Source: Phototrophicales bacterium
GTDB lineage: Bacteria; Chloroflexota; Anaerolineae; Aggregatilineales; Phototrophicaceae
Direction of reading: 5' to 3'
Assembly: GCA_002794515.1 (NCBI GenBank)
Contig: PGTJ01000162.1
Span: 1 to 6,140 of the forward strand
DNA: 6,140 nucleotides
Made by a program: the position numbers and the translations under genes
The notes under the pieces: model-generated
Told to the model about the DNA's origin: nothing
The model's database searches: none
Seen by the model: only the letters and a program-made list of their open reading frames with translations
Part shown: positions 1-6,140 of the stretch, in pieces
Numbering within the stretch: position 1 is the stretch's first letter
How the letters are laid out: each line of letters starts with the position of its first letter

Positions 1-1319
1 ATTTAGAAGAGTTTGATGTGTCTGCCATGTTAGATAATGTCGCCTCGACCATCAGCCCATTAATGGATAAGAACAAAAACCGCTTTGAATTACATATTGA
101 TGAGTCGGTTGGCATGGCGCGGGCAGACATCACCAAAACACGCCAAACCTTGTTCAACTTGCTGAGTAATGCCGCTAAATTCACCGAAAATGGTGCAGTG
201 TCTTTATCTGCAACCGTTGAAATCCGTGATGATAAAGAATTTTTGGTGTTCCGTGTGAGCGATACAGGCATTGGTATGACACCAGAGCAAGTGCAAGCCG
301 TATTTGCCGAATTCACCCAAGCCGATGCTTCGACCACACGCAAATACGGTGGCACAGGGCTGGGGTTGACCATCAGCAAACGTTTCTGCCAGATGATGGG
401 TGGTGATATTACGGTCGAAAGCGAATTGGCGGTTGGCACAACCTTCACCGCATTCTTTCCTGTCATTGTGGTCGATACAACAAAATCGCCCGATTCGCAA
501 CTCGCCCCGAAATTATCACCCACATCCACAGGCGAGATGTCGGTCGCACAAGGTTTGGTGTTGGTGATCGATGATGACCCCACTGTGCGCGACCTCATTG
601 TGCGTTCGCTGGCTAAAGAAGGTTTTTCGGTGGGTGTCGCCACCAATGGGCAAGAGGGGATTCGCATTGCCAGAGAACTCAAGCCCGATGCCATCACCTT
701 AGATGTGATGATGCAAGGCATGGACGGTTGGAGCGTTTTGGAGCAACTCAAATCCGACCCCAGCCTCATGCACATCCCTGTTGTGATGATTTCGATTGTC
801 GATGACCGCACACGCGGGTTTGCTTTGGGCGCGGCTGGTTATTTGACTAAACCCATAGACCGCCAAAAGATGGTCGATATGCTCAAGACGCTCAGTCGCA
901 AAGCGACTATCCCCGATGGTTTCGGACAAATTTTAGTAATTGATGACGACCCCAATCAATGCGATATGGTCAAGCGCACACTCGAAAAAGAGGGGTGTAT
1001 TGTCGAAATTGTCGAAAATGGTCTGAAAGGCTTAGAAAAACTCAAAACATTTGCCCCAGACCTGATCGTACTCGACCTGATGATGCCCGAAATGGACGGG
1101 TTTCAGTTCTTGACCGAATTGCAAAAAACAGAAGATGGGCGTTCTATTCCTGTAATCGTTGTCACTGCCAAAGACCTCACCAATGAAGACCGCCAGCAAC
1201 TACATGGTGTGGTACAAGAGATTCTCATAAAGTCGGCGTATGAACGCGATAATTTATTGAATAAAATAGTCCAACTTATCAGCGCACAAATTCAGAAATA
1301 TGATGAGGATGGAGTGTAA
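1..1319 (+). CDS. Hybrid sensor histidine kinase, C-terminal part (HATPase + two receiver domains), 5' truncated
   Basis: The reading frame is open from the left edge (first whole codon at 3) to TAA at 1317-1319, giving 438 visible residues. A GTG at 18 is not a credible start, because the frame enters the window with LEEFDV, which reads as the linker between the dimerisation/phosphoacceptor region and the ATPase domain. Residues about 1-152 are a GHKL ATPase domain: N box with N52 and N56, G1 box DTGIGM at 87-92, and G2 box GGTGLGL at 116-122. Receiver 1 (about 184-300) has acidic residues 190-192, phosphoacceptor D234, S264 and K283. Receiver 2 (about 310-430) has acidic residues 314-316, D358, T388 and K410. 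All catalytic positions are present, so both receivers should be phosphorylatable. By family knowledge, the kinase autophosphorylates on a histidine and passes phosphate to Asp. The sensor domains and the H box are outside the window, so the stimulus and membrane location are unknown. The gene is followed closely by a stand-alone receiver, its likely partner. Confidence 0.95.
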   Translation, partial: LEEFDVSAMLDNVASTISPLMDKNKNRFELHIDESVGMARADITKTRQTLFNLLSNAAKFTENGAVSLSATVEIRDDKEFLVFRVSDTGIGMTPEQVQAVFAEFTQADASTTRKYGGTGLGLTISKRFCQMMGGDITVESELAVGTTFTAFFPVIVVDTTKSPDSQLAPKLSPTSTGEMSVAQGLVLVIDDDPTVRDLIVRSLAKEGFSVGVATNGQEGIRIARELKPDAITLDVMMQGMDGWSVLEQLKSDPSLMHIPVVMISIVDDRTRGFALGAAGYLTKPIDRQKMVDMLKTLSRKATIPDGFGQILVIDDDPNQCDMVKRTLEKEGCIVEIVENGLKGLEKLKTFAPDLIVLDLMMPEMDGFQFLTELQKTEDGRSIPVIVVTAKDLTNEDRQQLHGVVQEILIKSAYERDNLLNKIVQLISAQIQKYDEDGV

Positions 1320-1322
1320 GGA
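1318..1322 (+). promoter_or_regulatory. Candidate ribosome binding site for the response regulator
   Basis: AAGGA overlaps the TAA stop of the histidine kinase and lies 13 bases before ATG 1336. It supports the later start over ATG 1300, which has no purine-rich motif in front of it. The spacer is longer than usual, so translational coupling to the upstream gene may help initiation. Confidence 0.4.
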
Positions 1323-1335
1323 TAATTCGCACAAC

Positions 1336-1707
1336 ATGGCGACAATTTTGGTCATAGAAGATAACGAGATGAATTTAGATATGCTCTCGCGTCGCTTATC
1401 GAAACGCGGGCATGAAGTGTTGATTGCTACCGATGGCGCACAAGGGGTCGAACTCGCCCAACAACATAAACCCGATTTGATTTTGATGGATATGAGCTTG
1501 CCCGTCATGGATGGTTGGCAAGCCACGCGCATCATCAAAGCCAATCCAGATCTCAAGCATATTCCCGTCATTGCCCTCACTGCCCATGCGATTGCAGGTG
1601 ATCGAGAAAAATGTCTCGCCGCAGGTTGTGATGAATACGAATCCAAGCCTATAAAATTCCCTGAACTCATGGCGAAAATCGACCATTTTTTAGGAATTTC
1701 TGAATAA
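1336..1707 (+). CDS. Single-domain response regulator (CheY/DivK-like)
   Basis: This encodes 123 residues making up one receiver domain with no output domain. Acidic residues E8 and D9 follow the opening MATILVIEDN strand, the phosphoacceptor is D52 in LILMDMSLPVMDG, T82 lies in ALTAHA, and K104 lies in ESKPI. These complete the standard receiver active site. The sequence style (IEDNEMNLDML, GDREKCLAAGCDEY) resembles DivK-type regulators that act by protein-protein contact or as phosphorelay intermediates. The ATG at 1336 is chosen because the receiver fold begins directly there. AAGGA at 1318-1322 is a possible ribosome binding site, with a rather long 13-base spacer. In-frame ATGs at 1300 and 1309 would overlap the upstream gene and add up to 12 non-conserved residues. 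The 16-base gap to the histidine kinase implies one transcript. Its natural donor is probably that kinase; the downstream target cannot be seen. Confidence 0.93.
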   Translation: MATILVIEDNEMNLDMLSRRLSKRGHEVLIATDGAQGVELAQQHKPDLILMDMSLPVMDGWQATRIIKANPDLKHIPVIALTAHAIAGDREKCLAAGCDEYESKPIKFPELMAKIDHFLGISE

Positions 1708-1731
1708 TATATCAATAAAAACATAATGGGT

Positions 1732-1760
1732 TTCGGATATATGTGGGAATTGTGTATAAT
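1732..1760 (+). promoter_or_regulatory. Candidate sigma-70-type promoter for the protein kinase gene
   Basis: A perfect -10 hexamer TATAAT occupies 1755-1760. A 17-base spacer separates it from TTCGGA (1732-1737), which matches the -35 consensus at only three of six positions. Transcription would start at about 1767, leaving roughly 33 bases of leader before ATG 1800. The weak -35 and perfect -10 fit a promoter needing an activator, or simply a lineage with relaxed -35 sequences. It is the only spacer in the window long enough for a promoter between genes. Confidence 0.55.
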
Positions 1761-1770
1761 CATCACATAT
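1739..1770. promoter_or_regulatory. Operator-like inverted repeat spanning the -10 element
   Basis: ATATGTG (1739-1745) and its exact reverse complement CACATAT (1764-1770) flank an 18-base centre that contains the TATAAT box. A third half-site, ATGTGAT (1786-1792), is the reverse complement of ATCACAT (1762-1768). The ATGTG/CACAT cores are spaced by about 22-23 bases, close to two helical turns, which suits a dimeric DNA-binding protein. No regulator gene is visible nearby, so this is a pattern-based call. Confidence 0.35.
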
Positions 1771-1799
1771 GGTTAGATTGGTGAAATGTGATTTGGATT

Positions 1800-4700
1800 A
1801 TGCAAGTGTCTCGAAATGCCCAACTCATTGGCAAACGTTATGAACTCGGAGACCGCATTGGCGTAGGTGGTATGGGGGCAGTTTATCGCGCACATGATTT
1901 GCTCACAGGGCAATATGTGGCGCTCAAACGGGTTATCAGCGAGGGCGATTTGGGTGATATGAACGAAAGTTTCCGTCTCGCGCTCACCCAAGAATTCAAA
2001 CTCATGGCATCTTTTCATCATCCCTATATCATTGAAGTCATCGATTATGGGTTCGATGAAAGTCGTTTGCCATATTACACAATGGAATTGCTCGAAAATA
2101 CACAAACGATTATTGAGGCAACGCATAACAAGCCCATCATCACCAAATTGACGTATTTATTGCAATTGCTCCAAGCCCTGATGTATTTGCATCGACGGGG
2201 TGTGTTGCATCGTGACCTCAAGCCTGCCAATGTCTTGGTGGTGGATAACCGTGTGCATGTCCTCGATTTTGGTTTATCCATCATGCGTGACCGCACATCA
2301 ACGACAGATAATAATCAGGGGGTGGCTGGTACGGTGGCGTATCTTGCACCAGAAGTCCTAAAGGGTTCACCCGCCACAGAAGTGTCCGATTTATATGCCG
2401 TTGGCATCATCGCCTACGAGATGTTCAAGGGCGAACATCCTTTTCCACAAACAGATATTGGGACGCTCATCAACAATGTGTTATTCAAAGTTCCCGATAT
2501 TAGCCAACTAGATGTGAATTATGATATTGGCGCTTTCATTGAACGCCTGTTGATGAAAGACCCTGACGACCGTTTTGCCAATGCTGGCGAGGCGATAAAC
2601 GCCCTAAAATATGCCATAGATGAGCCGATAGAACTGGATTCATCCGCCACCCGCGACAGCTTTTTATTGGCGGCGCGGTTGGTCGGGCGTGATAAAGAAT
2701 TGGGGCAATTGGCGTTGGCACTCGCCGATGCCACAGAGGGCAAAGGCAGTGCATGGCTCATTGGTGGCGAAAGTGGTGTGGGGAAATCGCGCTTGATTGA
2801 TGAATTACGCACATTGGCATTGGTTGATGGTGCGCTCGCTATGCGTGGGCAATCCAACATCGAAGGACGCGCACCGTACCAACTTTGGCGTAATATCTTC
2901 CGTTGGTTAGGTCTCATTGGCGAATTAGATGCCATCGATGCCGGGCTGATTAAACTTCTCGTCCCCGATATTGTCTCGTTGCCACCGTATCATCTTGAAG
3001 CGGCGAGTGAGCTAGAATCCACCAAAGTGCAATCGCGTTTATTAGATGCCCTAGAGCGGATGATTCGTTCTCTCGGTCGTCCTGTGGTGATTATGCTCGA
3101 AGATTTGCATTGGGCGAGTAGCGAAAATATCAGCCTATTTGCCTCTTTGAGCCAATTGGCGAATCAATTGCCTTTGTTGCTCATCGCCAGTTTTCGAGAT
3201 GATGAACGCCCCGATTTGCCGACATTGTTGCCCAATGCTACCCATCTTAAACTCAACCGATTGACCGAGATGCACATTGCCGAATTAAGCCAAGCCATGC
3301 TCGGCGAAGCTGGCACAAAAGCGCAAGTGGTGCATTTGCTCCAACGCGAAACTGAAGGCAATGTGTTCTTCCTCATCGAGGTGGTGCGCGTCCTCGCCGA
3401 AGAGGCGGGCAATCTCGAAGAAATTGGGCGCACCACCTTGCCACAAAGTGTATTTGCGGGTGGTATTCAACAAGTTATTCGGCGACGTTTAGATAACCTG
3501 CCTGCCGATATGCACGATACATTGGCATTGGTGGCGGTCATCGGCAGAGAAGTCGATGTTGCCTTGTTGCGCGTCATCATGCCGATGGTGGATATCGATA
3601 ACTTCCTTAATGAGTGTGCCAATGCCGCCATTTTAGAAGTGGTGGATGGTGAATGGCGCTTCACACACGATAAATTGCGCGATGGTGTATTGGAGCGCAT
3701 TCCCAAGCGAGACCTCATTCAATTGCATCGACAAGTGGCAGAGGGCTTAGAAAAGTTATATGGCATCACCGAAAATGCCGCCAAACTCGCTTATCATTGG
3801 GGGATTGTCGGCGACCCTATAAAAGAAGAATATTACACCACACTGGCGGGCGAACAGGCTTTGCGTAGTGGGGCATATCAAGAGGCGGTACTCTTTTTTG
3901 AACGGGCGCTAAAATTGATTACACCCAAAACACAAGCCATCAAAGAAAGCGAATTGCGCCGTGTTTACTTGCAACATCGCAAAGCCGATGCCTATTTGGG
4001 CTTTGGTGCATACACCCAAGCCCGCCAATTGTATCAGGAGAGTTTACAAATCGCCGAAAAATTTGAATTACCCGAAGGCATCGCCAGTTCGCTATTCGCC
4101 TTGGGCAATGTCGAGCATGTGCGGGGCTTATATGAGGCGGCACGTAAATTTTATCAACGGAGTTTAGAAATTTATCAACAACTCGATAAACCCTCCGAAG
4201 TCGTCAAAGTATTGAATAGTTTGGGTAGTGTCGCCTATGATATGGGCGATGATAAACTCGCCAAAGATTTGTATCAGCAAAGCCTCAATTTATCCCGCGA
4301 AGTCGGTGGGCAGTGGGGCATGGCGGGTACATCGGGCAAATTAGATACGGTGACGGTCAAACGGATTGATGAAGCACATCTCAAACGCCGCGAGTTGATA
4401 GATCGGCTGATGCATGCCTCGCAGAGCGAAGATAAGACGCATGTGGCGAAAATTTATGAAGAGTTGGGTCAGTTATCTTATGATTTGGGCGAATATGATG
4501 AAGCCATTCAAGCCTTGAATAAGGCACAAATAGACTATAAAGCGATGGGCGATCATGCGGGTATTATCAACACCTATCAACAATTAGGCAAGGTGTTCAT
4601 GGAACAGCGCAATTATGGTGTGGCACATGCTAATTTCATCATGGGCTTGAAAATCGCCAACGACAACGACTTAACCGATAAAATATTCGCCATGCTCATT

Positions 4701-4925
4701 CATCTCGCACGGTTACATGTAGCACAAACCCGCCTCACGGATGCTTTACAATTGGTCTCGTTCATGGCACATGCCCCTAATTTGCCCGATGTCATGGAAG
4801 ATGAAGTCGAGCAGTTCACATTCGATTTACAGGCTCGCATCCCCGAAGATATAGCACAAGCCAGTTGGGAACAGGGCAAGCAAAAGTCGCAGGACACCAT
4901 TTTATTGGATATTTTGGGTGAATAA
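1800..4925 (+). CDS. Ser/Thr protein kinase–AAA ATPase–TPR fusion protein (PknK-like architecture)
   Basis: This is a 1041-residue cytoplasmic signalling protein with no evident signal peptide or membrane helix. The N-terminal kinase domain (about 14-275) carries every catalytic element: glycine loop GVGGMG at 21-26, K43, helix-C E65, HRD 137-139 with N144, DFG 156-158, a Thr/Ser-rich activation loop (RTSTTD, 165-170), APE 183-185 and D197. A large AAA_16-type ATPase follows (about 295-530): Walker A GGESGVGKS at 322-330, Walker B with E434 and D435 in LEDLHWA, FRDDE from 465, and EGNVFF at 519-524. A helical region (about 545-665) includes FTHDKLRDG from 621. TPR-like units then start near 677, 722, 762, 801, 882, 922 and 961. 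By family knowledge the kinase phosphorylates Ser/Thr and the AAA/TPR part acts as a nucleotide-dependent switch and scaffold. The start is uncertain: ATG 1800 lacks a good ribosome site, while GTG 1788 has GGTGA only 3 bases upstream. PASTA repeats are absent. A Mur ligase follows 21 bases later. Confidence 0.94.
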   Translation: MQVSRNAQLIGKRYELGDRIGVGGMGAVYRAHDLLTGQYVALKRVISEGDLGDMNESFRLALTQEFKLMASFHHPYIIEVIDYGFDESRLPYYTMELLENTQTIIEATHNKPIITKLTYLLQLLQALMYLHRRGVLHRDLKPANVLVVDNRVHVLDFGLSIMRDRTSTTDNNQGVAGTVAYLAPEVLKGSPATEVSDLYAVGIIAYEMFKGEHPFPQTDIGTLINNVLFKVPDISQLDVNYDIGAFIERLLMKDPDDRFANAGEAINALKYAIDEPIELDSSATRDSFLLAARLVGRDKELGQLALALADATEGKGSAWLIGGESGVGKSRLIDELRTLALVDGALAMRGQSNIEGRAPYQLWRNIFRWLGLIGELDAIDAGLIKLLVPDIVSLPPYHLEAASELESTKVQSRLLDALERMIRSLGRPVVIMLEDLHWASSENISLFASLSQLANQLPLLLIASFRDDERPDLPTLLPNATHLKLNRLTEMHIAELSQAMLGEAGTKAQVVHLLQRETEGNVFFLIEVVRVLAEEAGNLEEIGRTTLPQSVFAGGIQQVIRRRLDNLPADMHDTLALVAVIGREVDVALLRVIMPMVDIDNFLNECANAAILEVVDGEWRFTHDKLRDGVLERIPKRDLIQLHRQVAEGLEKLYGITENAAKLAYHWGIVGDPIKEEYYTTLAGEQALRSGAYQEAVLFFERALKLITPKTQAIKESELRRVYLQHRKADAYLGFGAYTQARQLYQESLQIAEKFELPEGIASSLFALGNVEHVRGLYEAARKFYQRSLEIYQQLDKPSEVVKVLNSLGSVAYDMGDDKLAKDLYQQSLNLSREVGGQWGMAGTSGKLDTVTVKRIDEAHLKRRELIDRLMHASQSEDKTHVAKIYEELGQLSYDLGEYDEAIQALNKAQIDYKAMGDHAGIINTYQQLGKVFMEQRNYGVAHANFIMGLKIANDNDLTDKIFAMLIHLARLHVAQTRLTDALQLVSFMAHAPNLPDVMEDEVEQFTFDLQARIPEDIAQASWEQGKQKSQDTILLDILGE

Positions 4926-4936
4926 CCCATACGTAC

Positions 4937-4941
4937 AAAGG
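4937..4941 (+). promoter_or_regulatory. Ribosome binding site fixing the start of the Mur ligase
   Basis: AAAGG sits 5 bases before ATG 4947. It is the best placed ribosome site in the window, and it makes the hydrophobic N terminus that follows a genuine part of the ligase rather than an over-extended reading frame. Confidence 0.6.
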
Positions 4942-4946
4942 TTTTT

Positions 4947-6140
4947 ATGAATACAATTTTATTATTTCTCCTCATCCTAATATGGGGCGCGGGGACGGGG
5001 CTTCGCGCCTATAAACAAGCACGATTTTATCAGATAGAAGAATACAAAATGGGGCGATATGCTCGTTGGTGGCTCAGATCGCGTCAGCGATTTGCGCCAT
5101 CACGCCCGTTAATCGTCACAGGTATCGGCATGGTGATGATCTTCATCTTCAGCGAGGCGAGCGGTTCGTCGTTGCCTGTGATTATCGCTATGGTGGTCGC
5201 CATCATCGCCAATATCCCCCCAGATGAAGGCGAAATCAAGAAAAAATTTCGCCATACCCCGCGTGCGAATCGCTTACTAGGGGCAACAGGATTATGGATT
5301 ATCTTGTGTATCATCCTCATGGCTGTCATCACCAGTCGCATTGAATCGGTGCGGTTTGCTACCCTCTTTGTGATGATAACGGGTTTAGCGATGCACCTCA
5401 TCGCCCCGTTGTATCTGATTATAGGCAACATCACCACCATGCCACTAGAAGCCTTTTTGCGTGGGCGATTTGTGGCATCTGCCAAACGGGTGATGAAGCA
5501 AATTAATCCAACGGTGATTGGCATCACAGGTAGTTATGGCAAGACCACCACCAAAGTATTTTTGACCGACATCCTCAATGGGCGTTATAAAGCCTATCCC
5601 ACGCCGAAAAGTTATAACACCATGATGGGCGTGTGTATTGCCATCAATAATGACCTCAAAAATGACTTCAGCATGGATTATTTCGTGGTCGAGATGGGCG
5701 CGTATATTCGGGGCGAAATCCAACGCATATGCGGACTCACACCGCCACACATCAGCATTGTCGTTGAGGTTGGTCCGCAACACCTAGAGCGATTTGGTAG
5801 CCTCGAAAATATTGCCATCGCCAAATACGAAATCATCAAGGCATTACCACCCGATGGGGTGGGGGTGTTCAACTGGGATAATCCGTATGTGCGCGAGATG
5901 TATCTGAAGGGGTATCCACAAACACGACTCGCTATTAGCAAGACTGTATCGCCACAAAATCCGCCAGATGGTGTGCGTTTTATCGGCTCGGATATAACCG
6001 AGACATTGAACGGGTTGTCTTTCACTGTGACCGATGCCCAGACGGGTGAGTCGGCGCGTTTCGAGACGGCGCTCATGGGTGAGCATAATGTGACCAATAT
6101 TTTGTTGGCAACGGCGGTGGCGGTGCATGAAGGCATGAAA
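4947..6140 (+). CDS. Membrane-anchored MurF-like Mur ligase, 3' truncated
   Basis: An open frame of 398 codons runs from ATG 4947 off the right edge without a stop. Residues 1-160 are membrane-like: hydrophobic stretches at about 3-19, 55-71, 76-91, 110-129 and 138-160, separated by basic loops (for example residues 98-109). Residues from about 188 form the Mur ligase central ATPase domain: P-loop GITGSYGKTTTK at 192-203, EMGA at 249-252 with GE at 256-257, GPQHLERFGS from residue 276 including H279, the AKYEI segment with K293, NWDN at 309-312, and GEHNVTN at 378-384, where the C-terminal domain normally begins. These match MurF, which adds D-Ala-D-Ala to the UDP-MurNAc-tripeptide of peptidoglycan. 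The usual soluble N-terminal UDP-sugar-binding domain is not seen; the membrane region takes its place. From general recollection, similar membrane-anchored MurF-like proteins exist in other bacteria, so this is probably a subfamily and not an isolated fusion. Exact substrate is inferred. It is likely co-transcribed with the kinase. Confidence 0.88.
   Translation, partial: MNTILLFLLILIWGAGTGLRAYKQARFYQIEEYKMGRYARWWLRSRQRFAPSRPLIVTGIGMVMIFIFSEASGSSLPVIIAMVVAIIANIPPDEGEIKKKFRHTPRANRLLGATGLWIILCIILMAVITSRIESVRFATLFVMITGLAMHLIAPLYLIIGNITTMPLEAFLRGRFVASAKRVMKQINPTVIGITGSYGKTTTKVFLTDILNGRYKAYPTPKSYNTMMGVCIAINNDLKNDFSMDYFVVEMGAYIRGEIQRICGLTPPHISIVVEVGPQHLERFGSLENIAIAKYEIIKALPPDGVGVFNWDNPYVREMYLKGYPQTRLAISKTVSPQNPPDGVRFIGSDITETLNGLSFTVTDAQTGESARFETALMGEHNVTNILLATAVAVHEGMK

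Noticed and set aside
18..20. GTG 18 as the true start of the histidine kinase
   Set aside because: The frame is open to the window edge, the codons before it fit the kinase linker, and the protein would lack its phosphoacceptor histidine region. The gene is cut by the window.
1300..1335. Upstream start for the response regulator at ATG 1300, overlapping the kinase gene
   Set aside because: The 12 added residues (MMRMECKDNSHN) look unlike a receiver N terminus, and no ribosome site precedes ATG 1300, whereas ATG 1336 begins the conserved fold.
1707..1742. Inverted repeat ATATATC / GATATAT as a terminator after the response regulator
   Set aside because: The stem is 7 bases and almost all A/T, the loop is 22 bases and no T run follows. 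It overlaps the candidate promoter, so termination is not supported.
1254..1766. A 170-codon minus-strand open frame across the response regulator and the intergenic region
   Set aside because: It lies antisense to a gene with a complete receiver active site, and its translation shows no recognisable domain. It is a shadow frame.
4926..4946. TACGTA palindrome at 4930-4935 between the kinase and the Mur ligase as a regulatory site
   Set aside because: A six-base palindrome is expected by chance, and the gap is too short for a separate promoter.
5084..6136. Several overlapping minus-strand open frames of 94-152 codons at the right end
   Set aside because: The + strand encodes unmistakable Mur ligase motifs over the same stretch. 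The minus translations are low-complexity and overlap one another in different frames.
1..6140. CRISPR arrays, insertion sequences, tRNA or rRNA genes, riboswitches
   Set aside because: No direct repeat arrays, transposase motifs, cloverleaf-like segments or rRNA-like sequence were seen on either strand. Almost all of the window is accounted for by coding sequence.

Overview
This window looks like a piece of chromosome from a free-living bacterium, most plausibly a member of the Chloroflexota (Anaerolineae-like). The basis is indirect: base composition close to balanced, densely packed genes on one strand, a large protein kinase–AAA ATPase–TPR fusion next to a multi-receiver histidine kinase, and a MurF-type ligase with an N-terminal membrane region. 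The phylum is inferred from gene style, not from a marker gene. No mobile element, tRNA, rRNA, CRISPR array or plasmid feature was seen.

Layout, all on the + strand. (1) Positions 1-1319: the C-terminal part of a hybrid sensor histidine kinase (ATPase domain followed by two receiver domains); its sensor and phosphoacceptor-histidine regions lie upstream of the window. (2) Positions 1336-1707: a single-domain CheY/DivK-like response regulator, 16 bases after the kinase stop. (3) Positions 1708-1799: a short AT-rich intergenic region holding the only clear promoter candidate (TATAAT at 1755-1760), embedded in a set of regularly spaced ATGTG/CACAT half-sites. (4) Positions 1800-4925: a 1041-residue Ser/Thr protein kinase fused to a signal-transduction AAA ATPase and a TPR array. 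(5) Positions 4947-6140: the first 398 residues of a membrane-anchored MurF-like Mur ligase, separated from the kinase by 21 bases and open at the right edge.

How they may work together (inference): genes 1 and 2 form a phosphorelay module with three receiver domains in a row (two fused, one free). Genes 3 and 5 look co-transcribed from the promoter at about 1732-1760, which would place a peptidoglycan-precursor ligase under the same control as a large Ser/Thr kinase with a TPR scaffold. The individual families are known. The least ordinary parts are the dyad-rich promoter region, the kinase/Mur-ligase pairing, and the replacement of the canonical MurF N-terminal domain by a multi-pass membrane region. 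I did not find convincing evidence of a wholly new system.
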